The position numbers and the translations under genes are program-made. From NCBI GenBank assembly GCA_015075545.1, contig JABTUC010000004.1:336810-400809 (forward strand): a stretch of DNA of 64,000 bases, in the 5' to 3' direction. Of this stretch, positions 50,300-60,800 are shown in pieces; the first letter of the stretch is position 1; the number at the start of each line of letters is the position of its first letter. The stretch is from Ideonella sp. GTDB taxonomy: Bacteria > Pseudomonadota > Gammaproteobacteria > Burkholderiales > Burkholderiaceae_C. The notes beneath the pieces are model-generated. The model did not search any database. It saw only the letters and a program-made list of their open reading frames with translations, and was not told the DNA's origin.

Positions 50300-51871
50300 C
50301 TACTTCGCCAGCCACGAGTTCCAGAACACGCGGTAGAAGTGGCCGTAGCCCTTGAGCCGGGGCGTGTAGGCGGCGAACTCGTGCGTGATGTTGACCGTGA
50401 CGTTGGCGTACTCGTCCCAGAAGTACTGCTGCATCGCATCGAGCGCCTTGGCCGCCTCGGCGTCGGATTGCGCCGCGTCGTAGGCCGCCTTGAGCTGGTT
50501 GCCCTTCTCGGTCTCGAAGCGGTTCTTGTACGGGTTGGACAGCACGCGCAGCCCCGCGGGCGAAGTCGACACCGCGTTGTAGAACACCGTCTGGATGTCC
50601 CAGCCGGTGGGGCTCTGCACGAGCTTGGCGGCCGTGGGCCAGTCGTAGGTGCTGATCTTCGACTCGATGCCGATCGCCTTCAGCTCGGCCTGCAGCACGG
50701 TGGCCATCTGCTGCATCCAGGGGAAGGTGCTGATCGTCATGATCTGGATCGTGTCGCCGGGCTTGAGCCCCGCCTCGGCGAACAGCGCCTTCGCCTTCTT
50801 CGGGTCGTGCGCGGTGTAGTCCTTCTCGCCCGCCGACGAGTACATGTGCTTGATCGCCTTGATCACGTAGGCAGGCGTGTTCTCCAGGATGTCCTTGTTG
50901 GCGCCCATCGCCGCGCCGATAGCCTTGCGGTCGATCAGCAGGCTGAGCGCCTGGCGCGCCTTGACGTTGGCGAACAGCGTGCCCGGGCTCTGGTTGAGCA
51001 CGAAGACGTTGAGGTTCGCGCCGGCCAGCGGGTGCACCACCAGCTTGGAATCGCTCTTCAGCACGTCGTACTGGTCGATGTTGGGCTCGACGAAATCCCA
51101 GCGCCCGCTCTTCAGCCCGATGACCTGCGCATTGGCGTCGCGCACGATCGGGAACGCGATGGTCTGCAGGTACGCGTGCTTGGCGCCCGCGAAGCCGCCC
51201 CAGTTCTCTTCGCTGCGCGAGGCGTAGCCGTCGAACTTCTCGAGCACGATCTCCTGGCCCGGCTTCCAGCTCTTGAGCTTGTAGGGGCCGGTGCCGATCG
51301 CCTGCTCGCCGCTGAAGCCGCTGGCGGGAAGGCCGGCGACGATGTCGGCCTTGAAGATGTCGGCCGCGGTGGTGGCCAGCTCCGACAACAGCGGGTAGCG
51401 CGGACGCGAGAGCGTGAGCACCACCGTCGAATCGCCGGAGGCCTGGAGCGACTTCACGTCGTGCGCCACCTGCTTGCCGATCGCGGTGACGGCGAGAAAC
51501 CGGTTCAGGCTGGCGACCACGTCTTTCGCGCTCAGCGCGCTGCCGTCGTGGAAGCGCACGCCCTTGCGCAAGTGGAATGTGTAGGTCAGCTTGTCGCCGC
51601 TCACGTCGTAGCGCTCGACGAGCATCGGACGCGGCACGAAATCTTTGTCGCTGGCGAACAGCGCCTCGTACAGTACCTCGGCGTAGCGGTCGGTGAGCGG
51701 GCCGGGGGCGGCGACGGGGTCGAGCGAGCGCGGGTCGCCGGGCGCTGCCACCGTGAGCGTGCCGCCGACCACCGGCTTGCCCGCGTCGGCTGCCTGCGCG
51801 CGGGCCGGCGCGCACAAGAAAGCCGAAGTTGCGAGCGCGGCCATGACCACCAACCTGTGCCCAAGCGGCAT
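50300..51871 (-). CDS. Periplasmic solute-binding protein, SBP family 5 (DppA-like)
   Basis: 523 residues with a GAGGGG site. A signal peptide (LVVMAALATSAFLCAPARAQA) is followed by the family 5 pattern: DPRSLDPVAAPGPLTDRYAE, LRKGVRFHDGSALSAKDVVA (the SBP_bac_5 signature), GTGPYKLKSWKPG and ARQALSLLIDRKAI. It captures a peptide or another small ligand (opines, glutathione and sugars are also known for the family) and delivers it to the permeases. It is the first gene of the operon running to 46286 or 45011. Confidence 0.9.
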   Translation of the reverse strand: MPLGHRLVVMAALATSAFLCAPARAQAADAGKPVVGGTLTVAAPGDPRSLDPVAAPGPLTDRYAEVLYEALFASDKDFVPRPMLVERYDVSGDKLTYTFHLRKGVRFHDGSALSAKDVVASLNRFLAVTAIGKQVAHDVKSLQASGDSTVVLTLSRPRYPLLSELATTAADIFKADIVAGLPASGFSGEQAIGTGPYKLKSWKPGQEIVLEKFDGYASRSEENWGGFAGAKHAYLQTIAFPIVRDANAQVIGLKSGRWDFVEPNIDQYDVLKSDSKLVVHPLAGANLNVFVLNQSPGTLFANVKARQALSLLIDRKAIGAAMGANKDILENTPAYVIKAIKHMYSSAGEKDYTAHDPKKAKALFAEAGLKPGDTIQIMTISTFPWMQQMATVLQAELKAIGIESKISTYDWPTAAKLVQSPTGWDIQTVFYNAVSTSPAGLRVLSNPYKNRFETEKGNQLKAAYDAAQSDAEAAKALDAMQQYFWDEYANVTVNITHEFAAYTPRLKGYGHFYRVFWNSWLAK

Positions 51872-52069
51872 GAGATTCCCCTCTGTCGAGACATCGATGA
51901 ATCGAGTCATCTTAGCCGGCACAGCAGGCGATCGATATCCGAACAACCACCGTGCATGGCGCTGGCGCGCCGAGCCGCGCGAGCGCCTGCGACCTCGAAA
52001 GGGACACCGAGCTCGGTTTAGCATGCACGCGCCGAAGTCGGCATCACCGGGTTCACCACAGGAGCAGCC

Positions 52070-53059
52070 TTGATTCGATCGCTTCCCCCACGCAGACCGC
52101 TCGGGCCACGCGGCCCGCAGGTGTCGCCGCTCGGGCTCGGCTCGTGGCACATCTGGGATCGTGTGGAGTTCGGCGAGGCCGTCGCGCTCGTGCGCCGCGC
52201 CGTCGATGCGGGCATCAACCTGTTCGACGTCGCCTACTACAACATGGGGCCGCACCCCGACGACTCGCCCACCGACCTCATCTGGGCGCGCGCGGTGCGC
52301 GAGGCGGGCCTGCAGCGCGACGACTATGTGTTCTGCGGCAAGCTCTGGCTGTGGGACTACCCGGCGCAGGATTTCACGCAGCAATTGAAGGTGGCGCTCG
52401 ACCGCGTCGGCATCGAGAAGGCCGACACCGCGGTGATCGGCGACTACAAGTCGATCGACATCCCCGCCGTCGTCGACGACGTGGCCAGGCAGATCGCCGA
52501 AGGGCGCCTCGGCAGCTGGGGCACCAACAACTGGCCGTTCGCCGATTTCGAGGCCGCACGCGCGTACGCCGCGCGGCACGGCCTGCCGCAGCCGAGCTTC
52601 GTGCAGCTCAAGTACGGCATCGCGCGCCGCGCGATGGCCGAAGGGCCTCACTACGGCGGGCTGTTTCGCCGCGGCGAGCTGGGGCTGCAGGCCTCCGACG
52701 TGTTCGAAGGCGGCATCCTCGCGGGCAACAAGCACACCACGCGCCAGATCGGCGCCGACCCCGGCGGCATCCGCCAGGCGATCGTCGACGCCGCCGACGA
52801 GGTGACGCGCATCGCGCGCGGCTTCGACGCCACGCCGGCGCAGCTCGGCATCGCCTTCGTGCTCTCCAATCCGGCGGTGACCAACGTGCTGTTCGGTGCA
52901 CGCAGGCTGAGCCAGCTCGAAGACAACCTCGGCGGGCTCGAGCTGTTCGCCAAGCACGGGCCCGAGGTGCGCAGGGCGGTCGAGCACCTGTGGATCGACA
53001 GGGACAAGGTCAACCCCGATGGCACCAAGTTGATGCCCGCGCCGTCGAAGCCGGCTTGA
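52070..53059 (+). CDS. Aldo/keto reductase family protein with altered active site
   Basis: 329 residues from a TTG start with AGGAG six bases upstream. The (beta/alpha)8 pattern is clear: VSPLGLGSWHIWDRVEFGEA, then AVDAGINLFDVAYYNMGPHP with the catalytic Asp and Tyr, GKLWLW with the Lys, and the NADPH-binding end TNVLFGARRLSQLEDNLGGL. The fourth tetrad residue, normally His in a YIDLYQIHxP-type strand, is absent: the strand reads ADTAVIGDYKS. It may have altered or no reductase activity, or bind cofactor for another purpose. It is divergent from the binding-protein gene. Confidence 0.85.
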   Translation: MIRSLPPRRPLGPRGPQVSPLGLGSWHIWDRVEFGEAVALVRRAVDAGINLFDVAYYNMGPHPDDSPTDLIWARAVREAGLQRDDYVFCGKLWLWDYPAQDFTQQLKVALDRVGIEKADTAVIGDYKSIDIPAVVDDVARQIAEGRLGSWGTNNWPFADFEAARAYAARHGLPQPSFVQLKYGIARRAMAEGPHYGGLFRRGELGLQASDVFEGGILAGNKHTTRQIGADPGGIRQAIVDAADEVTRIARGFDATPAQLGIAFVLSNPAVTNVLFGARRLSQLEDNLGGLELFAKHGPEVRRAVEHLWIDRDKVNPDGTKLMPAPSKPA

Positions 53060-53179
53060 TGCCCGCGGCGCCTGACGGCGCACCTGTTTCCGTCACCGGC
53101 ATTCGGTAACGCCGCGCCGACCGCGGCGTTCTTACAATGCCGCGCGGTGGAGAAATCCGCCGTCGGAAGGGCTGGAGCC

Positions 53180-54751
53180 ATGGGCATCTCGATGCGTCGC
53201 GTGCGGGCCTTCACGGCCGCTTCCGCCTGCGTCGTGCTCGGCTCGTGCGGCGGCGGCAGCGACGCCCCACGCGTCGCCGGCGTCGACGCGCAGACCTGCT
53301 CGCCCAACAACCCGATGCGCGGCGACGCCAAGTCGGCCACCCGCGCCGGCACCCTCGGCACCGAGAAGGCCTGGCTGCGCGACTACATCGATCGCGACTA
53401 CCTGTGGTACCGCGAAGTCCCGAGCGTCGACGCCTCGGCCGCGCCGTACAGCAATGACACCGCCAACGGCTTCTACGCGTCGATCGAGAACTACTTCGAC
53501 GCGCTGCTCACGCCGGCGATCACCGCGTCGGGCAAGCGCAAGGATCAGTTCAGCTTCACCTACCCCACCGCGGCCTGGGACGCGCTGATCAACGGCGGCT
53601 CCACCGCGGGCTGGGGCGTCGAATGGCACTACGACACGGTCGATTCGACGACGGGGACGATGAACGGGATCCGCATCGCGTTCGTGCACGACGCGTCGCC
53701 TGCCGCGGATATCGGCCTGCAACGCGGCGATCGGCTGGTCTCGATCGACGGCCTGTTCGCGTCGGCCACCAACGATCCGACGCAGTACAACGCGCTGCTC
53801 GACCGGCTCTACCCTGCCGCAGGCCGGACGGTCGATTTCGTCGTCCAGCGCGGCGCTGCGCAGTTGACCAGGCGCGCCACGTCGGCCAACGTCACGTTGA
53901 CGACCACCCGCTATCGAACGCTCGACGTTGGCGGGCAAAAGGTCGGCTACCTGCTGTTCAACGACCACCTGGCCAACGCCGAGGCGGGGCTCACCGCGGC
54001 GGTGGACTCGATGAACACCGCCGGCGTGCGCGACCTCGTGCTCGACCTGCGCTACAACGGCGGCGGCTACCTGTACATCGCGAGCCAGCTCGCCTACATG
54101 ATCGCCGGCGCAGGCGCCATCAGTGGCCGCCCCTTCGAGCAGACGATCTTCAGCGACAAGCGCAAGGCCGAGAACGAGATCGCGGCATTCGAGAGCCGCT
54201 CGTGCAATGCCGCGGCCTCCAACGGCCGCCTCGTGTGCACGACCAATACGCCGCTGCCGACGCTGGCCCTGCAACGCGTCTACGTGCTGGTCAGCGGCAA
54301 CACCTGCTCGGCCAGCGAGGCCATCGTCAACGGCCTGCGCGGCATCGACATCGACGTGCGGCTGATCGGCAGCGCCACCTGCGGCAAGCCGTACGGCTTC
54401 TTCGGCCAGGACAACTGCGGCATCACCTATTTCCCGATCGAGTTCCAGGGCGTCAACGCCAAGGGGTTCGGCGACTACGCCGACGGCTTCGTCCCCGGCG
54501 GCGGCGGTGCGAGCGGCGTGCCCGGGTGCGCCGCCGACGACGATCTCGACCACGCCCTCGGCGACACCACCGAGGGCCAACTCGCGGTGGCGCTGGCCTA
54601 CCGCGCGAGCATCGACGCCGGGGCACCGGCCTGTCCACCGCTGGCGATGGCGCGCCGCACCGCGCCGCTGGCGGCCGGCAGCGAACCGCGCGGCCTTGTC
54701 TTCAAGCCGCCGGCGCTTACCAACGCCAACGGCCGCATGCCCGCGCGCTGA
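53180..54751 (+). CDS. S41-family C-terminal processing peptidase, lipoprotein
   Basis: 523 residues from ATG 53180 (GGAG close upstream); GTG 53147 and ATG 53192 are alternatives. Lipobox LGSC (C23) is followed by a spacer, a PDZ domain (about 150-235, AADIGLQRGDRLVSIDG) and the tail-specific protease core. That core includes LVLDLRYNGGGYLYIASQLA, the nucleophile region SGNTCSASEAIVNGL (S377) and lysine in SATCGKPYGF. It would cleave exported proteins near their C-termini at the outer-membrane face. Such lipoprotein S41 peptidases are common in Burkholderiales. It lies upstream of the VWA gene on the same strand. Confidence 0.87.
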   Translation: MGISMRRVRAFTAASACVVLGSCGGGSDAPRVAGVDAQTCSPNNPMRGDAKSATRAGTLGTEKAWLRDYIDRDYLWYREVPSVDASAAPYSNDTANGFYASIENYFDALLTPAITASGKRKDQFSFTYPTAAWDALINGGSTAGWGVEWHYDTVDSTTGTMNGIRIAFVHDASPAADIGLQRGDRLVSIDGLFASATNDPTQYNALLDRLYPAAGRTVDFVVQRGAAQLTRRATSANVTLTTTRYRTLDVGGQKVGYLLFNDHLANAEAGLTAAVDSMNTAGVRDLVLDLRYNGGGYLYIASQLAYMIAGAGAISGRPFEQTIFSDKRKAENEIAAFESRSCNAAASNGRLVCTTNTPLPTLALQRVYVLVSGNTCSASEAIVNGLRGIDIDVRLIGSATCGKPYGFFGQDNCGITYFPIEFQGVNAKGFGDYADGFVPGGGGASGVPGCAADDDLDHALGDTTEGQLAVALAYRASIDAGAPACPPLAMARRTAPLAAGSEPRGLVFKPPALTNANGRMPAR

Positions 54752-54794
54752 GGCCCGCGCGGTCGCGCCCGAGCCCGGCTATGCTTGCGCTGCG

Positions 54795-55967
54795 ATGCTG
54801 ATCGACTTCTTCTACACCCTGCGCGCCGCCAAGCTGAAGGTCTCGGTCAAGGAGTACCTGACGCTGCTCGAGGCCATCCAGGCCGGCGTGATCGGCCCGT
54901 CGGTCGACGAGTTCTACTACCTCGCGCGCACCTCGCTGGTGAAGGACGAGGCGCAGTTCGACAAGTTCGACCGCGCGTTCTCGGCGTACTTCAAGGGCGT
55001 CGAGCTGCTCACCGACTTCAGCCAGGACATCCCGCTCGAGTGGCTGCGCAAGACGCTCGAGCTCGAGCTCACGCCCGAGCAGAAGGCGGCGATCGAGAAG
55101 ATGGGCTGGGACGAACTGATGGAGACGCTGAAGAAGCGCTTCGAAGAGCAGAAGCAGCGCCACGAAGGCGGCAGCAAGATGATCGGCACCGGCGGCACCA
55201 GCCCGTTCGGCGCCTACGGCTACAACCCGCAGGGCATCCGCATCGGGCAGGACAAGGGCCGCAACCGCTCGGCGGTGAAGGTGTGGGACCAGCGCGCCTA
55301 CAAGGACTACGACGACACGCTCGAACTGGGCACGCGCAACATCAAGGTCGCGCTGCGCCGGCTGCGCCGCTTCGCGCGCGAGGGCTCCGACCTCGAACTG
55401 GATCTGGACGACACCATCCACTGCACCGCCGCCAACGCCGGCCTGCTCGACATCAAGATGATCCCCGAGCGGCACAACAAGGTGAAGGTGCTGCTGCTGA
55501 TGGACGTGGGCGGCACGATGGACGAGCACATCCAGCGCGCCGAGGAGCTGTTCTCGGCGGCCAAGAGCGAGTTCAAGCACCTCGAGTTCTTCTACTTCCA
55601 CAACTGCCTGTACGACTTCGTGTGGAAGAACAACCGCCGCCGCTTCTCCGAGAAGACGCCGACCTGGGACCTGATCCACAAGTACAACAAGGACTACAAG
55701 CTGATCTTCGTCGGTGACGCGACGATGAGCCCGTACGAGATCCTGCAGCCCGGCGGCAGCGTCGAATACAACAACGAGGAGCCCGGCGCCGAGTGGCTGC
55801 AGCGCATCACGCGCGCGTTCCCGAAGTACGCCTGGATCAACCCCGAGCCGCAAGGCGTGTGGCAATACCGCCAGAGCATCGCGATCATCCAGCAGCTGAT
55901 GCACCAGCGCATGTTCCCGCTCACGCTGCAGGGGCTCGAATCGGCGATGCGCCTGCTCAGCAAGTGA
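54795..55967 (+). CDS. CoxE-like VWA-domain protein
   Basis: 390 residues from the ATG at 54795. The N-terminal helical region (MLIDFFYTLRAAKLKVSVKE) is the CoxE/DUF family start. The middle contains GGTSPFGAYGYNPQGIRIGQ and the VWA domain begins near 232 with the MIDAS-like motif MDVGGTMDE (DxGGT in place of DxSxS), followed by FFYFHNCLYDFVW and FVGDATMSPYEI. Family members act with MoxR ATPases as metal-insertion or assembly chaperones. The matching MoxR in this window is at 29249. Its stop overlaps the GTG of tamA (GTGA). Confidence 0.88.
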   Translation: MLIDFFYTLRAAKLKVSVKEYLTLLEAIQAGVIGPSVDEFYYLARTSLVKDEAQFDKFDRAFSAYFKGVELLTDFSQDIPLEWLRKTLELELTPEQKAAIEKMGWDELMETLKKRFEEQKQRHEGGSKMIGTGGTSPFGAYGYNPQGIRIGQDKGRNRSAVKVWDQRAYKDYDDTLELGTRNIKVALRRLRRFAREGSDLELDLDDTIHCTAANAGLLDIKMIPERHNKVKVLLLMDVGGTMDEHIQRAEELFSAAKSEFKHLEFFYFHNCLYDFVWKNNRRRFSEKTPTWDLIHKYNKDYKLIFVGDATMSPYEILQPGGSVEYNNEEPGAEWLQRITRAFPKYAWINPEPQGVWQYRQSIAIIQQLMHQRMFPLTLQGLESAMRLLSK

Positions 55968-57835
55968 GGCGGTGCCGGCGCAGCCTTGCGGGGCTGTTGC
56001 TGTCGCTGCTGCTGGCGGGCTGCGCAGCTCCGAACGGTGCGGCCTCGCGCCCGGCCGCGGCGGGCACCGAGCCGCCTCCCGTGCGTGCCGGCGACGGCCC
56101 GCCGGCGTCCGCCGGCGCGGCCTCGACCGACGGCCTGGTGATCGACGCGCCGGCCGAGTTGCAGCCGCTGCTGCGGGCCAACCTCGATCTGGCGCGCCTG
56201 GCAGCGCTGCCCGAAGCCGAGGCCCCCGACGAGGTGGAGTGGCTGCGCCTGGTGGCGGCGGCGCCGGCGCAGGTGCGCGAGCTGCTCGAGACCGAAGGCT
56301 ATTTCCACCCCGAGGTGCAGGTGCAGCGCGAGCGCGGGCCGCCGCAGGTGTTGTCGGTGCACGTGCAGCCGGGCCCGCGTGCGCGCATCGACGAGGTGGC
56401 GCTGTCGGTGAGCGGCGTGCTGCGTGAACGTGCCGACAGCGGCGATCCGGAGGCACGCGAGGCGATCGAGGCGCTGCACGCCTGGTGGCCGCTGCCGCCC
56501 GGCGACGTGTTCCGCAATCCCGACTGGAGCGCCGCGAAGAGCGGCGCGCTGGTGCGGCTGCGCGCCGCCGGCTACGCCAATGCCACCATCGCCAGCAGCG
56601 CCGCGGACGTCGACGCCGAGCACAGTCGGGTCACGCTGGCGCTGGCGCTCGACAGCGGGCCGCTGTATCGCGCCGGCGAGCTGCACATCCTGGGCCTGAG
56701 CCATCAGGACGAGTCGACGGTGCGCGACCTCGCCGGCTTCGGCGCGGGCGCGCCGCTGACCGAGCAACTGCTGCTCGACTACCAGGAGCGGCTGCGCAAG
56801 GCCAACCTGTTCGACACCATCGCCATCACCTTCGACACCGATCCGGCGCACGCCGCCGCGGCGCCGGTGACGGTGATGCTGCACGAGCTGCCGCTGCGTG
56901 CGCTGACGCTCGGCGTCGGCGTCAGCGCCAACACCGGGCCGCGGGCGACCGCGGAGTTCACACACCGCCGCGTCTTCGACCAACCGGTGACCTTCCACGC
57001 CAAGGTGGAGTACGGTCGCGACAAGCAGTCGGTCGACGCCGAGCTGAGCACGCATCCGGGCGAGCGCTTCTACAGCAACATGGTCGGCGTGCAGGCCGAG
57101 CGGCAGCAGACCGACCTCGACGACGTGCTGTCGCAGCGCCTGCGCGTCGGCCGCACGCAGGACACCAACCGCATCGACCGGCTGTACTTCGTGGGCGTGG
57201 ACCGCTCGACGCAGACCGTCTACGCCACCAGCCAGATCAAGGAGGCCAGCGCGTTCAGCCTCAACCACCACTTCATCTGGCGCGATCTCGACAACGTGAT
57301 CCTGCCCACGCGCGGCGCAACCCTGTCGGGTCAGGGCGGTGCCGGCTGGGCGATCAGCAACTTCGCCGACAGTGGGCCCTTTGCGCGCCTGTACGGTCGC
57401 TTCACGGGCTATCTGCCGCTGGGACAGTCGTGGTACAGCATCGGCCGCCTGGAGCTGGGCCAGATCTTCAAGCGCGACAGCGTCGCGGTGCCCGACGCAT
57501 TGGGGTTTCGCGCCGGCGGCGACGAGTCGGTGCGCGGCTACGACTACCGCACCCTGGCACCCATCGGCCCCGACGGCGCGATCATCGGGGGCAACGTGCT
57601 GGCCACCGCCAGCGTGGAAGTGGCGCGCCCGTTCGAGCGGCTGCCCAGCGTATGGTGGGCGGTGTTCGTCGACGCCGGCCGCGCGGCGCTGAGCTGGAAG
57701 GGCTTCAAGCCGGCGTTCGGCTACGGCGTCGGCGTGCGCTGGCGCAGCCCGGTGGGCCCGCTGCGCGCCGACCTCGCATACGGGCAGGAGCTGCACCAGG
57801 TGCGCCTGCACGTCTCGGTGGGCATCGCGTACTGA
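55964..57835 (+). CDS. tamA: TamA-like outer-membrane Omp85 assembly protein
   Basis: 623 residues from GTG 55964, overlapping the VWA stop codon. After an N-terminal leader come POTRA-type domains (about 100-300: LLETEGYFHPEVQVQRERGP, LRAAGYANATIASSAADVDA) and a 16-strand barrel (GVGVSANTGPRATAEFTHRR onwards). The barrel contains the Omp85 lid-loop motif GGDESVRGYDYRTL and ends RLHVSVGIAY with the aromatic terminal signature. It inserts or assembles outer-membrane proteins together with TamB, whose gene follows after 46 bp. The leader LLLSLLLAGCAAPNG contains a lipobox-like LAGC, which is odd for a barrel protein. Confidence 0.9.
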   Translation: MRRCRRSLAGLLLSLLLAGCAAPNGAASRPAAAGTEPPPVRAGDGPPASAGAASTDGLVIDAPAELQPLLRANLDLARLAALPEAEAPDEVEWLRLVAAAPAQVRELLETEGYFHPEVQVQRERGPPQVLSVHVQPGPRARIDEVALSVSGVLRERADSGDPEAREAIEALHAWWPLPPGDVFRNPDWSAAKSGALVRLRAAGYANATIASSAADVDAEHSRVTLALALDSGPLYRAGELHILGLSHQDESTVRDLAGFGAGAPLTEQLLLDYQERLRKANLFDTIAITFDTDPAHAAAAPVTVMLHELPLRALTLGVGVSANTGPRATAEFTHRRVFDQPVTFHAKVEYGRDKQSVDAELSTHPGERFYSNMVGVQAERQQTDLDDVLSQRLRVGRTQDTNRIDRLYFVGVDRSTQTVYATSQIKEASAFSLNHHFIWRDLDNVILPTRGATLSGQGGAGWAISNFADSGPFARLYGRFTGYLPLGQSWYSIGRLELGQIFKRDSVAVPDALGFRAGGDESVRGYDYRTLAPIGPDGAIIGGNVLATASVEVARPFERLPSVWWAVFVDAGRAALSWKGFKPAFGYGVGVRWRSPVGPLRADLAYGQELHQVRLHVSVGIAY

Positions 57836-57881
57836 GCCCGATCCAACCCTGCGCTCAAGCGGTCATACCAGGCCAGTCACC

Positions 57882-60800
57882 GTGAGCCCGAACCCGCCAC
57901 CGTCCACTGCGCCGCGCCGCGCCTGGCTCGCGCTGGTGATGGCGCTGCTGGCGCTGGTGGTCGCCGCGAGCGCGCTGGTCTTGCTGGTGCACGCTGCGCG
58001 CACCGAGGTCGGTACGCGCTGGCTGCTCGCCAGGGTGCCCGGGCTCACGGCCAGCGGCATCCAAGGCTCGCTGTTCGGCGACGAGCTGCGCATCGCGTCG
58101 CTGCGCTGGGAGGGTGACGCGACGCAACCGACGCTGCAGGTGGATGGCATGGCGCTGATGCGGCCGTCGTGGCGGCTGCTGCCGTTTGCCGGCGGCTGGG
58201 TGTCGCTCGCCGCACCGTCGCTGAGCGTGACGCGCCTGGTCTGGCACTCCCCGCGCGAGCCCACGGCCCTGACGGCGCCACCGCCGCTGCGGCTGCCGCT
58301 GGCGATCGACATCGATGCGCTGTCGATCGGCGAGCTGCAGGTCGACGACGGCGCGCCGTGGCGCGACGTGCGTGCGGCGCTGCACATCGGCAGCGAGGCG
58401 GGCAGCGAGCATCGCGTCGAGGCCCTGTCGCTGCACAACGACCGCCTGCGCATCCGCGGCGACGCCCGCCTCGGCGCTGCCGCGCCGAACGCACTGACCT
58501 TGCACCTGCAGGCGGCGCCACTGCAGGGCACGCCGTGGCAGGCGAGCATCGAGGCCGACGGACCGCTGGCCGGGTTCACGCTGCGCGCCCACCTGCGCAG
58601 CGACGAGGGCCACTCCGGCGCGCCGCAGCTCGACGCGCTGGCGCGCGTGACGCCGTTCGCCGCCTGGCCGCTGGCCGCGCTGCAATTGTCGACGCGTGCG
58701 CTCGACCTGGCTGCGCTCAGCAGCGCGGCACCGCACACGCGCATCGACGCCGAGGCCGAAGTGCGCAGCAGCGGACTCGACCGCCCGGCGCAGGCGTCGC
58801 TGCGGCTGCGCAACCACGCGCCCGGTCGCTGGGATGCCGGCCGGTTGCCGGTGCGCGAAATGCAGCTCGATCTGGCGGGCACGCCGAGCCGGCTCGATCG
58901 CATCGACATCCGGCAGCTCGAAGCCCGGCTCGGTGACGAGCAGCGCGATGCCGGTCGCCTCAGCGGCAGCGGGCAATGGACCGCCAGTGAGCTGCAACTG
59001 CAACTGCACCTGAGCGGCGTCGAGCCGGCGCGGCTGCTGGGCGCCGCGCCGGTGCTGCGCGCAGGCGGCAGCGTGTCGCTGCGACTCACCGGCATGCCGC
59101 TGCCGGCAACGGCCAGCGCCGGCAGCACGGCGGCCAGCACCCCGACGCGCAGCGCACCGGCCGGCGCCGCAGCGCGCACCGCGCCGGTCTGGCACCTGCG
59201 TGCCCAGGCCGCACTCGACGGCACGCTGGGTGCATCGGCCAGGCCGCTGCATGCGCAGTTCGAGGCTGCCGCAAGCGCCGACACTTTCGAGCTGGTGCGC
59301 TCGCACATCAGCGCCGGCGAGGCCAGCGTGCAGGCGACGCTGAACGCGCAGCGGCTGCGCGACGGCAGCGCAGCGATCTGGCAGCTGAACGGTACCGGCG
59401 AGCTGCACCAGGTCGATCCGCTGCCTTGGTGGCCACTGCCGGCCGATTCGCCGTGGGCGCGCGGCCCGCACCGTGTCAACGGCCGCTGGCAGCTCGACGC
59501 GAAGCTGCCGGCGACGCTCGCCGACCAGCTTCGACGGCAGCCAGCGGCTGCGCTCGCGGCGCTGCGCGGCCGCTTGCAACTCGACCTCGCCGGCAGCGTG
59601 CTGGCGGGGCTGCCGCTGGCAGCGCAGGCCGACGTGCGTGGCGACGGCCAGGCGCTCGCTGTGCGTGCCAGCGCATCGGCGGCGGGCAACGCAGCCACGC
59701 TCGACGGGCGCTTCGCCGTCGACGCGGCGCAGGATCGCTGGCGGATCGAGGCCGCACTGCCGGCGCTGGCGGCGCTGCAGCCGTGGTCGAAACTGGCGCC
59801 TGCCGCACCGTGGCCGAGCGCCGGCAGCCTGAGCCTGGATACCCAACTCGCAGGTCGGTGGCCACGGCTACGCGGCGGCAGCGGCTCGCTGCAGGCCAGC
59901 GGCGTGCACGCCGGCGACGATGCCCTGGCCGAAGGCCATGCGCGCTGGCGCTTCGGTGGCGACGAGGACGCGCCGCTCGAGCTGACGCTCGACGCCAAGG
60001 GCCTGCAGCACGGCGCGCTGCGGCTCGACGAATTGCAGGTGGGCGTCGACGGCACGCTGCGCGCGCAGCGCATCAGCGCGCGCGCGCAGACGCCGGCGCG
60101 GCCGCCGGCGTGGAGCGAGGCCCTGGTGGGCGGCAGCGGCAGCGGCACCCGCGTCACGTTCGACGCGCGCGGCGCCTGGCGCGCCGCGCCGGGCGGCGGG
60201 GGCCGCTGGTTGGCCGACGCCGCGGCGCTGCACATCGATGCCCGCAACGGCAAGGGCAGCTCGTGGCTCGACGCCCAGGGTCTTCGCGCCGAGCTGGTGT
60301 TCGACGGCCACGGCGCGCTGACCCAGGCACAGCTGTCGCCCGGCAGGGCGTCGTTCGCGGGCGGCGCCGCGCTGCGCTGGAGCCAGGCGTCGTGGCGGGC
60401 CCAGGGCCAGCAGTTCGACCTCAGCGGCGAGGTCGAGCCGCTGGCGCTGGCGCCGCTGCTGGCGCGGTTGCAGCCCGACATCGGCTGGGACGGCGACCTC
60501 GCGGTGGCGGGCCGCATCGAAGTGCACGCCGCGCAACGGCTGGAAGCCGATATCGAGCTGGCGCGTACCGGCGGCGACCTGCGCATCGCCGACGAGAGCG
60601 GTGGTGCGCAGGCGCTGGGCATCGGCGAGCTGCGGCTGGCGTTCTCGGTGCACGACGGCGTCTGGCGCTTCGCGCAAGGGCTGGCGGGCACGCAGATCGG
60701 CGAGATGGCCGGCGCGCAGGTGGTTCGCACCGACGCGCGTGCGCGCTGGCCGGGCGCCGGCGCGCCGCTCGATGGCGTGCTGCAGATGCACGTGGCCAAC

